This document shows, in pieces, positions 1 to 5,562 of a stretch of 5,562 nt of DNA (positions are counted from its first letter, which is position 1; each line of letters opens with the position of its first letter). Source of the DNA: Actinocrinis sp046724665 (GTDB taxonomy: Bacteria > Actinomycetota > Actinomycetes > Streptomycetales > Catenulisporaceae); NCBI GenBank assembly GCA_046724665.1, contig JBKOWZ010000011.1, forward strand, positions 1 through 5,562. Direction: 5' to 3'. Below the pieces are notes generated by a model. The model made no database searches. It was not told the origin of the DNA and saw only the letters and a program-made list of their open reading frames with translations. A program made the translations under genes and the position numbers.

Positions 1-574
1 CCCCGTCGGCAGGCCGCGCTCGCCCGGGACGGACGAGGCCATCCTCGCCGCGGCGCGCCAACTGCTGGCCGAGCGCGGCTGGGAGGGGATGACCCTCGGC
101 GACGTGGCCGCCCGCGCCGGAGTCGCCAAGACCACGCTGTACCGCCGCTGGGCCGGAAAGGCCGAGCTGGTCGTGGACGCGATGGCGCAGCTCTTCGACA
201 CCCTGCAACCGGTGGACACCGGCTCGGCCCGCAGCGACGCCGAGGCCACCATCCGGGACCTGATAGCGATGCTGGCCCGCCCCGAGACGCAGGCCGCGGT
301 GCTCGCGCTGGCCGAGCACGCCGTGCGCGACCTGAAGATGCGCGAGTCCGTGCGGGAGAAGATCGTCGAGCGGCAGCGCCACCTCGTGCGCGAGGGCGCC
401 GCGCGGGCCGACGCCCGGGGGGAGGTGGAGGCGCACGTCGATGATCCCGATCTGATGTTCGACATCATCGTCGGCACGATCCTGCACCGGATGCTGATCG
501 CCGGGGAGCCGGTGGACGATGACTATCTCCAGCGCTTCCTGGACGTCCTGCTGCCGGGAACCGCGCGTCCGTAA
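1..574 (+). CDS. TetR/AcrR-family transcriptional regulator, 5'-truncated by window edge
   Basis: DNA-binding repressor of the TetR type, expected to act as a cytoplasmic dimer that releases its operator on binding a small ligand. The reading frame is already open at base 2 (base 1 ends the previous codon) and stops at TAA 572-574, giving 190 visible residues. The real start is upstream; ATG 89 lies inside the DNA-binding domain and is not the start. Residues about 8-55 form the TetR_N helix-turn-helix: AILAAARQLLAERGW, then TLGDVAARAGVAKTTLYRRW with the typical recognition-helix TTLYRRW and the following GKAELV. The rest is an all-helical ligand/dimer domain that ends GEPVDDDYLQRFLDVLL, a pattern common in the TetR_C_11-like group (my recollection, not a search). 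It lies in tandem with the transporter operon 231 bases downstream, so it may control it, but this is inference. The ligand is unknown. Family call is firm. Confidence 0.93.
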   Translation, partial: PVGRPRSPGTDEAILAAARQLLAERGWEGMTLGDVAARAGVAKTTLYRRWAGKAELVVDAMAQLFDTLQPVDTGSARSDAEATIRDLIAMLARPETQAAVLALAEHAVRDLKMRESVREKIVERQRHLVREGAARADARGEVEAHVDDPDLMFDIIVGTILHRMLIAGEPVDDDYLQRFLDVLLPGTARP

Positions 575-631
575 CGGCCTGAACGATCCGGAACGAATCG
601 AATACGCACGCTCACCAACCGTAGGGGACGA

Positions 632-655
632 ATCGGGCACCCCGGGGTGGCCGAT
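632..655. promoter_or_regulatory. 24-base near-perfect palindrome, candidate operator
   Basis: The left half is ATCGGGCACCCC and the right half GGGGTGGCCGAT. Eleven of twelve positions pair symmetrically; only the G/G at 637 and 650 breaks it, and the central CACCCCGGGGTG (638-649) is perfect. Length and two-fold symmetry fit a dimeric repressor site, and its position between the TetR gene and the importer makes it a candidate operator for the adjacent TetR protein or another regulator. It lacks a loop of its own and a following T-run, so an intrinsic terminator is less likely. That any protein binds it is inference. Confidence 0.5.
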
Positions 656-792
656 CACGGTTAGGCAAAGGAGGTTGGCTGGCTCTTCCCTTCGATCTCA
701 TGTTTGGGGCAGGGTCCTGCCTGGTGGCCCCGTTCCCGGCGCCGCCGCGTGCAGCACCGCACAGTCGGGCGCCGTCCCGCCAACGTCTCGAC

Positions 793-796
793 AGGA
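793..796 (+). promoter_or_regulatory. Ribosome binding site deciding the permease start at 806
   Basis: AGGA lies 9 bases before ATG 806 and is the only reasonable Shine-Dalgarno match near a start in this frame. It supports ATG 806 over the in-frame TTG at 704, which would add 34 Arg-rich residues that do not resemble an OppC N-terminus. Confidence 0.5.
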
Positions 797-805
797 CGCG
801 ACTCG

Positions 806-1795
806 ATGACGATTGCCAGGGAATCGGACGGGACCTTCCTCCCCGGTTCCGACGCCGTGCCGTCCGCGCCCGCGATCGAGGGCCGCTCCCTGCGCCGGAT
901 CGCCTGGAACCGGCTGAAGCGTGACCGCGCGGCGATGGCCGGCGCGGTCGTGGTGATCCTGCTCACCCTCGCGGCGCTGCTGGCCGGGCCGCTGTCCGCG
1001 CTCAGCGGCAACGACCCGACCTCGCTGCACAACAAGCTGATCGACCCGAACTTCCAGATCCCGTACGGCGGGATGGGCGGCATCAGCGGCGGCCACTGGC
1101 TCGGCGTCGATCTGCCCAACGGCCGGGACATCTTCAGCCGGATCGTCTACGGCGCGCGGGTCTCCCTCGGCATCGCCGGCGTCTCCACCGTCGTCGCCAT
1201 CCTGATCGGCACGCTGCTCGGCACGGTCGCCGGCTACTTCGGCGGCTGGGTGGACGCGGTGATCAGCCGCACGATGGACGTCTTCCTCGCCTTCCCGCTG
1301 CTGCTGTTCTCCATCGCGATCATCGGCGTGCTGCCGGACGACGCGTTCGGCCTGTCCGGCAGCGGGCTGCGGTTCGGCGTGCTGGTGACGGTGATCGGCT
1401 TCTTCTCCTGGCCGTACATCGGCCGCATCGTGCGCGGCCAGACCCTCGCGCTGCGCGAGCGCGAGTTCGTGGCCGCCGCCCGGTCGCTCGGCGCGAGCCC
1501 GGCCCGGATCATCCTGCGCGAGCTGCTGCCCAACCTGCTCGCCCCGATCCTGGTCTACGCCACCCTGCTCATCCCGGCGAACATCCTGTTCGAGGCCGGG
1601 CTCTCGTTCCTCGGGGTCGGCGTGAAGGAGCCGACCCCGTCCTGGGGCGCGATGATCAACTCCGCGATCAACACCTTCCAGATCGATCCGGAGTACCTCA
1701 TCGTGCCGGGCACCGCCATCTTCGTCACCGTCCTGGCGTTCAACCTGCTCGGCGACGGACTTCGCGACGCCTTCGACCCCAAGGGGTCGCGGTGA
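806..1795 (+). CDS. ABC transporter permease, OppC/DppC type (peptide/nickel family)
   Basis: One of the two inner-membrane channel subunits of the importer; 329 residues, near the usual 290-330 for the family. A cytoplasmic N-terminal stretch (1-40, ending RRIAWNRLKRDRAAM) leads into TM1 at about 43-61, as in the OppC_N domain. The outer-loop block HWLGVDLPNGRDIFSRIVYG (97-116) matches the family pattern HxLGTDxxGRDxxSRxxYG. TM2 is about 122-146, TM3 157-176, TM4 188-207, TM5 246-265, TM6 297-316. The cytoplasmic EAA loop that docks on the ATPase is at 220-242: EFVAAARSLGAS...LLPN, with the key A, G and P in place. LGVGVKEPTPSWGAM (269-283) and the C-terminal NLLGDGLRDAFDP (313-325) are further OppC signatures. 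It is the first gene of the operon and its TGA overlaps a possible GTG start of the lipoprotein gene. Class is secure; substrate is not known. Confidence 0.95.
   Translation: MTIARESDGTFLPGSDAVPSAPAIEGRSLRRIAWNRLKRDRAAMAGAVVVILLTLAALLAGPLSALSGNDPTSLHNKLIDPNFQIPYGGMGGISGGHWLGVDLPNGRDIFSRIVYGARVSLGIAGVSTVVAILIGTLLGTVAGYFGGWVDAVISRTMDVFLAFPLLLFSIAIIGVLPDDAFGLSGSGLRFGVLVTVIGFFSWPYIGRIVRGQTLALREREFVAAARSLGASPARIILRELLPNLLAPILVYATLLIPANILFEAGLSFLGVGVKEPTPSWGAMINSAINTFQIDPEYLIVPGTAIFVTVLAFNLLGDGLRDAFDPKGSR
1781..1786 (+). promoter_or_regulatory. Shine-Dalgarno-like AAGGGG before alternative GTG 1792
   Basis: AAGGGG sits 5 bases before GTG 1792, whose first bases overlap the permease stop (GTGA, 1792-1795). 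This is the strongest reason to consider a coupled start for the lipoprotein gene 27 codons before the preferred ATG 1873. Confidence 0.35.
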
Positions 1796-1872
1796 GCGAA
1801 CACGGTTCCACCCAACCGCGCCCGGTCTCGCACCCGGTGCGGCACATCGCACTCTGGGGGTCTCTCCGCATC

Positions 1873-3663
1873 ATGCGAAAGCACAGTGTCATCGCCGCGA
1901 CGGCCGGGGCGGTGGTCGTCGCCACCGCCGTCGCGGCCTGCGGCAGTTCCGGTTCGGGGGCCGCGAACTCGTCGAACAGCAGCTTCAACGCGGGCCTGAC
2001 GACCGTGGTCAACCCCTCGAGCCACCAGGGCGGCACGCTGCGCATGGCCCTGGTCTCCGACTGGGACTCGATCGACCCGGGCAACATGTACTACGCGTTC
2101 GCCTGGGACTTCGTCCGGCTCTACGGCCGCTCGCTGCTCAGCTGGAGGCAGGCCCCGGGCGCCGCCGGCCTCCAGCTCGTGCCGGACCTGGCCACCGACA
2201 CCGGCCAGGTGTCCTCGGACGGCCTGACCTGGACCTACCACCTGCGCCCCGGAGCCACGTACCAGGACGGCAGCGCGATCACCGCCGCCGACGTGAAGTA
2301 CGCGATCGAGCGGTCGAACTTCGGCCAGGACACCCTCTTCAACGGCCCGTCCTACTTCGCGCAGGTGCTCGAGAACAAGACCGACTACAAGGGCCCGTAC
2401 CTCGACAAGAACAGCGCGGACGGCGTCTCCGGCATCGAGGTGAGCGGCACCGACACCCTCAAGTTCCACCTGACGCAGAAGTTCGCCGACTTCCCCGAGC
2501 TGGCCGCGCTGCCCTCCACCGTCCCGGTGCCGCGGGCCAAGGACACCGGCGCGAACTACTACAAGACCCTGGTCTCCTCCGGGCAGTACCAGTTCGCCTC
2601 GTACACTCCGGGCAAGCTGGCCGTGCTTGTGCCGAACACGAACTTCAAGCCCGCGACCGACCCCGAGGGCATCCACAAGGTCACCGCGAGCAAGATCACC
2701 GTTCAGCTCAACCTGGGCCAGGACCAGCTGGACCAGCAGCTGCTGCACGGCCAGCTCGACGTGGACCTCGACGGCACCGGCGTGGGCACCACCGCGCAGT
2801 CGCAGATCCTGGCCAACCCGACGCTCAAGGCGCAGGCCGACGACGGGTACACCAACGCGCTGACGTATATGACCATCAACACGACGGTCAAGCCGTTCGA
2901 CAACAAGGCGTGCCGCCAGGCGGTCGAGTACGCGGTGGACAAGACCACCGTGCAGTCCGCCCAGGGCGGCGCGATCGGCGGCGGCGACATCGCCACCACG
3001 CTGCTGACCCCGAACATGGCCGGTTACGCGCAGTCGAACCAGTACCCGAGCCCGGGCAACCAGGGCGACCCGTCGAAGGCGAAGTCCCTGTTGCAGATCT
3101 GCCAGCAGGCCGAGCCGGACGAGTTCAGCTCGAAGGGCGAGCTGAACGTCAACCTCTCCGCCCGCTCCGACCGGCCCAAGGAGGTCAACTCCGCGATCGC
3201 CATCCAGGCGGCGCTGAAGCTGGCCGGGATCAACGTCAACATCATGAAGTACAGCTCGGACAAGTACTTCAGCGCCTTCGCCGGCAACACCGCCTTCGTC
3301 AAGAGCAACCGCATCGCGCTGTCCATGATGAAGTGGGGCGCGGACTGGGCCGACGCGTACGGCGACCTCGACCAGGTGGTCACCAGCGCCGGCATCCACT
3401 CCAGCGGCGGCTCGATCAACCTGGGCCAGTACGACAGCGACGCGATCGACGACCTGTTCGCCCAGTACCTGGCGACCAACGACGACGCGGCCCGGGCCAA
3501 GATCGGCACCCAGATCGACCAGCAGGCGATGGGCGACGCGGCCATCGTCCCGCTGATCTACAACAAGGCGCTGATCTACCACCCGGCCAACGTGACCAAC
3601 TGGTACATGCAGCCCGCCTTCGGCGAGCCGGACTTTTCCGTGCTCGGCCTCACGGGCAGCTGA
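1873..3663 (+). CDS. Substrate-binding lipoprotein of a peptide/nickel-type ABC importer (SBP family 5)
   Basis: Extracytoplasmic, lipid-anchored receptor that captures the ligand and hands it to the permeases. From ATG 1873 it has 596 residues, normal to slightly long for family 5. Residues 1-23 are a clean lipoprotein signal: MRKHS, a hydrophobic core, then lipobox VAAC with C23 as the anchor, followed by a Gly/Ser/Asn-rich linker (24-40). The family 5 block LVPDLATDT...SDGLTWTYHLRPGATYQDGS...TAADVKYAIERS spans 102-148. FDNKACRQAVEYAVDK (342-357) and the C-terminal MKWGADWADAYGDLDQ (486-501) are also typical. The mature chain has two further cysteines, C347 and C410. An earlier GTG 1792 is in frame, overlaps the permease stop and has AAGGGG before it, but it would put 27 residues before the signal peptide, and those codons have lower GC3. 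ATG 1873 has only a GGGGG 12 bases upstream. Start is therefore uncertain; family is firm. Ligand (oligopeptide or other) cannot be read from the sequence. Confidence 0.94.
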   Translation: MRKHSVIAATAGAVVVATAVAACGSSGSGAANSSNSSFNAGLTTVVNPSSHQGGTLRMALVSDWDSIDPGNMYYAFAWDFVRLYGRSLLSWRQAPGAAGLQLVPDLATDTGQVSSDGLTWTYHLRPGATYQDGSAITAADVKYAIERSNFGQDTLFNGPSYFAQVLENKTDYKGPYLDKNSADGVSGIEVSGTDTLKFHLTQKFADFPELAALPSTVPVPRAKDTGANYYKTLVSSGQYQFASYTPGKLAVLVPNTNFKPATDPEGIHKVTASKITVQLNLGQDQLDQQLLHGQLDVDLDGTGVGTTAQSQILANPTLKAQADDGYTNALTYMTINTTVKPFDNKACRQAVEYAVDKTTVQSAQGGAIGGGDIATTLLTPNMAGYAQSNQYPSPGNQGDPSKAKSLLQICQQAEPDEFSSKGELNVNLSARSDRPKEVNSAIAIQAALKLAGINVNIMKYSSDKYFSAFAGNTAFVKSNRIALSMMKWGADWADAYGDLDQVVTSAGIHSSGGSINLGQYDSDAIDDLFAQYLATNDDAARAKIGTQIDQQAMGDAAIVPLIYNKALIYHPANVTNWYMQPAFGEPDFSVLGLTGS

Positions 3664-3705
3664 CGCACCGTCATCCGATCCCGATCCAGCACCTCAAGCG
3701 CGTCG

Positions 3706-3746
3706 CGGACTCGGCGGCTCCGGTTCACCCGGGGCCGCCGAGTCCG
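3706..3746 (+). promoter_or_regulatory. Strong intercistronic stem-loop after the lipoprotein gene
   Basis: CGGACTCGGCGGC (3706-3718) is perfectly complementary to GCCGCCGAGTCCG (3734-3746). The pairing continues inward through one T-G wobble (3719/3733) and four more pairs (3720-3723 with 3729-3732 and 3730), leaving a five-base loop TTCAC. This gives an 18-pair stem with one wobble in the 115-base space between the lipoprotein stop and ATG 3779. No T-run follows, so it is not a standard intrinsic terminator. Hairpins here in binding-protein operons are known to block 3' decay or partly stop transcription, raising receptor over permease. That role is inferred. Confidence 0.7.
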
Positions 3747-3778
3747 GCGTGACGGACCCTCAGAAGCGCGGAACCCCG

Positions 3779-4774
3779 ATGCTGACCTATATCGCCCGGC
3801 GCTCGGTCGCCGCCGTCGGCCTGCTGCTCGTCGTGACCCTCATCACGTTCTGGATCTTCTTCATCCTGCCGCAGTGGGCCGGGCAGACCCCCGAGTCGCT
3901 GGCCGCCGCATATGTCGGCAAGCAGCAGAACGCGGCGGCCCTGCACGGGGTCATCGACCGGTTCGGTTTCGACAAGCCGTTGTTCGTGCAGTACTTCGAC
4001 TACGTCAAGGGCATCGTCGCGGGCCGGTCGTACAGCGACGGCGTGCAGCTGATCCAGTGCGACGCGCCGTGCTTCGGCTATTCGTTCAAGAACTACGAGC
4101 AGGTCTGGCCGACGCTGATCAACCGCGCGCCGGTCACGCTGTCGATCGCGATCGGCGCCGGCGTGCTGTGGCTGGTGCTCGGCGTGCTGTCCGGCGTGGT
4201 CTCGGCCGTGCGCAAGGGCACGCTCGCCGACCGGGCGTCGATGGGCATCGCGCTGGCGGGTGTGGCGCTGCCGGTGTACTTCGTCGGCCCGCTGCTTGAG
4301 GCGATGACCGGGCAGTGGAGCACCACGTACGTGCCCTTCTTCGACAATCCGGTGCAGTGGGCGTCGCATCTGCTGATCCCGTGGATAGCGCTGGCCTTCG
4401 GCTACGCGGCGCTGTACACCCGGCTGACCCGGGCCGGAATGCTCGAAGCGCTCAACGAGGACTTCGTGCGCACGGCGCGGGCCAAGGGCCTCAGCCGCCG
4501 CAAGGTGCTGTACAAACACGCGCTGCGCTCCGCGATCACGCCGATCATCACCATCTTCGGCATGGACCTCGGCGCGGTGCTCGGCGGCGCCGTGCTGCTC
4601 GAGGTGACGTTCTCGCTGCCCGGCCTCGGACAGCTGGCGATCACCTCGATCCACCAGGACGACTTCCCGGTGATGATGGGTGTGACGCTGATCGCCGCGT
4701 TCTTCATCGTGGTCGCGAACATCGCGGTGGACGTGCTCTACGCCGTCGTGGATCCCCGGGTGAGGTTGGCATGA
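3779..4774 (+). CDS. ABC transporter permease, OppB/DppB type (peptide/nickel family)
   Basis: Second inner-membrane channel subunit, pairing with the OppC-type protein; 331 residues, usual length about 305-340. It opens MLTYIARRSVAAVGLLLVV, the standard OppB N-terminus (short Arg-rich head then TM1 at about 9-31). A long outer loop (32-117) holds RFGFDKPLFVQYFDYVKGI (61-79), typical of the family, and a C94-x3-C98 pair (QCDAPCFGYSF). TM2 is about 118-143, TM3 155-173, TM4 196-215, TM5 252-275, TM6 300-323. The EAA loop is at 227-257 (EDFVRTARAKGLSRRKVLYK...), followed by LLEVTFSLPGLGQL (273-286) and the C-terminal DPRVRL. I chose ATG 3779, with GGAA at 3770-3773 upstream. The in-frame GTG 3749 lies two bases after a strong hairpin, which would hide its ribosome site, and adds ten residues absent from the usual N-terminus. 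Its TGA overlaps the ATPase start (ATGA). Confidence 0.94.
   Translation: MLTYIARRSVAAVGLLLVVTLITFWIFFILPQWAGQTPESLAAAYVGKQQNAAALHGVIDRFGFDKPLFVQYFDYVKGIVAGRSYSDGVQLIQCDAPCFGYSFKNYEQVWPTLINRAPVTLSIAIGAGVLWLVLGVLSGVVSAVRKGTLADRASMGIALAGVALPVYFVGPLLEAMTGQWSTTYVPFFDNPVQWASHLLIPWIALAFGYAALYTRLTRAGMLEALNEDFVRTARAKGLSRRKVLYKHALRSAITPIITIFGMDLGAVLGGAVLLEVTFSLPGLGQLAITSIHQDDFPVMMGVTLIAAFFIVVANIAVDVLYAVVDPRVRLA
4762..4765 (+). promoter_or_regulatory. Ribosome binding site for the ATPase start at 4771
   Basis: GAGG lies 5 bases before ATG 4771, which overlaps the permease TGA as ATGA. The pair supports coupled translation from 4771, and hence the long N-terminus of the ATPase, over the in-frame ATG 4915, which has no Shine-Dalgarno match. 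Confidence 0.55.
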
Positions 4775-5562
4775 CCGGTCGGCACAGCAGGCGGGACCAG
4801 TCGGTGGGGGACTACGAACCCGCAGGCAGGGAGGGCAGAGAGGCCGCCCGAGCCAGGCACGCGGCGGCGGTGCAGCTCGAAGAGCTTTATCCGGTCCAGT
4901 TCGGCAGCAGCGGCATGAGCGGCGATCGCGGCGGCCAGGCGTTCCTCGACGTGCGTGACCTGCGGGTGCACTTCCCGACCGAGGACGGCCTGGTCAGGTC
5001 GGTGGACGGCGTCTCGTTCAGCCTCGAGCGCGGCCGCACTCTGGGCATCGTCGGCGAATCCGGCTCCGGCAAATCGGTCACCTCGCTCTCGCTACTCGGC
5101 CTGCACCCGCGCCCGGACAAGCGCGGACGCGGCGGGGCGTGGATGTCCGGCGAGATCTGGCTGGACGGCGACGAGTTGGTCGGTGCGTCCGAGGAGCAGC
5201 TCGAGGCGCTGCGCGGCGACAAGATGGCGATGATCTTCCAGGACCCGCTGTCCGCGATGCACCCCTACTACACGGTCGGCCATCAGATCGCCGAGGCGTA
5301 CCTGGTGCACAATCAGGTCCCCAAGCCCGTCGCCCGCAAGCGCGCGATCGAGATGCTCGACCGCGTCGGCATCCCGCAGCCGGACGCCCGAGCGGACGAC
5401 TATCCGCACCAGTTCTCCGGCGGTATGCGGCAGCGCGCGATGATCGCGATGGCGCTGGTGTGCAACCCGCAGCTGCTGATCGCGGACGAGCCGACCACGG
5501 CGCTGGACGTGACCGTGCAGGCCCAGATCCTGGACCTGATGCGTGACCTCCAGCGCGAGTTC
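4771..5562 (+). CDS. ABC transporter ATP-binding protein, OppD/DppD type, 3'-truncated by window edge
   Basis: Cytoplasmic ATPase that powers the importer. The frame is open from ATG 4771 to the last base, 264 codons, so the C-terminus and the switch histidine (H-loop) lie outside. The nucleotide-binding domain starts near FLDVRDLRVHFPTEDG (58-73). Walker A is GESGSGKS (95-102), the Q-loop MIFQDP (154-159, Q157), the ABC signature FSGGMRQR (215-222), Walker B LLIADE (235-240, catalytic E240) and the D-loop TALD (243-246). All essential residues visible so far are intact. After the Q-loop it reads LSAMHPYYTVG where many OppD proteins have (T/S)SLNPxxTxG. Compared with typical OppD it has about 57 residues before the domain, rich in Arg, Glu and Ala, including three AGG and one AGA codon, rare in such genomes. 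An alternative start is ATG 4915, which would leave about nine residues before the domain. The ATGA overlap and the GAGG site favour 4771. A partner OppF-type ATPase is expected downstream. Confidence 0.93.
   Translation, partial: MTGRHSRRDQSVGDYEPAGREGREAARARHAAAVQLEELYPVQFGSSGMSGDRGGQAFLDVRDLRVHFPTEDGLVRSVDGVSFSLERGRTLGIVGESGSGKSVTSLSLLGLHPRPDKRGRGGAWMSGEIWLDGDELVGASEEQLEALRGDKMAMIFQDPLSAMHPYYTVGHQIAEAYLVHNQVPKPVARKRAIEMLDRVGIPQPDARADDYPHQFSGGMRQRAMIAMALVCNPQLLIADEPTTALDVTVQAQILDLMRDLQREF

Larger units (their letters stand above)
575..805 (+). other. Intergenic region between the TetR gene and the transporter operon
   Basis: This 231-base gap is the most likely place for the transporter promoter. 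I see a long near-palindrome at 632-655, a strong unattached Shine-Dalgarno-like sequence at 667-676, a short inverted repeat at 708-721, and an imperfect tandem 10-mer at 581-600 (GAACGATCCG then GAACGAATCG, 8 of 10 identical). No convincing -35/-10 pair of the vegetative actinomycete type (TTGAC / TANNNT) stands out, and a GGAAC at 590-594 has no well-spaced partner for an ECF-sigma promoter. No U-tract terminator follows the TetR stop. In-frame open codons upstream of ATG 806 (from TTG 704) are Arg-rich and have lower GC3 than the gene itself, so I treat them as non-coding. Confidence 0.6.

Noticed and set aside
581..607. Possible promoter elements (CTGAAC about 579-584 with TACGCA about 603-608; GGAAC 590-594)
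   Set aside because: Poor match to actinomycete vegetative or ECF consensus and wrong spacing; not strong enough to report as a promoter.
632..655. Palindrome as an intrinsic terminator of the TetR gene
   Set aside because: No T-run follows, the symmetry is continuous through the centre instead of enclosing a loop, and it starts 57 bases past the stop; operator is a better reading.
700..924. ATG 700 followed by 74 open codons in another phase
   Set aside because: Overlaps the permease gene, lies 25 bases from the nearest Shine-Dalgarno, and its product shows no motif.
698..1852. A 384-codon open frame on the - strand opposite the first permease
   Set aside because: Composition is Arg/Gly/Asp/Gln-rich and repetitive, with no membrane segment or motif; it is the shadow of the permease gene.
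1555..3582. A 675-codon open frame on the - strand opposite the lipoprotein gene
   Set aside because: It mirrors the third-position GC bias of the + strand genes; the product is a low-complexity Val/Arg/Gly/Leu/Asp string with no recognisable domain, while the + strand frame is a clear family 5 receptor.
2910..3752. A 280-codon + strand frame inside the 3' half of the lipoprotein gene, in another phase
   Set aside because: Product is almost all Arg, Gly, Pro, Gln and Asp; a typical GC-rich out-of-phase shadow.
3725..4654. A 309-codon open frame on the - strand opposite the second permease
   Set aside because: His/Arg/Gln-rich low-complexity product, antisense to a well supported membrane protein.

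Overview
The window is very GC-rich, with G or C in most third codon positions, few intergenic bases, GTG/ATG starts and Gram-positive-style lipoprotein export. This points to an actinomycete (Streptomyces, Catenulispora or a relative). I cannot name the species from this sequence. All supported genes are on the + strand. I see no rRNA, tRNA, CRISPR array, insertion sequence or phage gene.

Layout: (1) 1-574, the 3' part of a TetR/AcrR-family repressor gene whose start lies upstream of the window. (2) 575-805, a 231-base gap holding a 24-base near-perfect palindrome (632-655), an unattached strong Shine-Dalgarno-like sequence (667-676) and a small inverted repeat (708-721). It is the likely control region of the operon. 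(3) 806-1795, an OppC/DppC-type inner-membrane permease. (4) 1873-3663, a family 5 (peptide/nickel type) substrate-binding lipoprotein, possibly starting earlier at GTG 1792. (5) 3706-3746, an 18-pair stem-loop between the lipoprotein and the next gene. (6) 3779-4774, an OppB/DppB-type permease. (7) 4771-5562, an OppD/DppD-type ATPase that overlaps the permease stop by ATGA and runs off the window end.

Together genes 3-7 make an ABC importer of the peptide/opine/nickel family. The lipoprotein captures a ligand outside the membrane, the two permeases form the channel, and the ATPase drives import. A second ATPase (OppF/DppF type) is expected just past the window. The order permease - binding protein - permease - ATPase differs from the enterobacterial opp/dpp order and matches the layout of the Streptomyces bldK oligopeptide importer. 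The ligand cannot be told from sequence alone. The TetR gene in tandem upstream and the palindrome between them suggest, but do not prove, local regulation.

I do not see an undescribed system here. The points most worth checking are the palindrome, the intercistronic stem-loop, the N-terminal extension of the ATPase and the Cys pair in the outer loop of the second permease.
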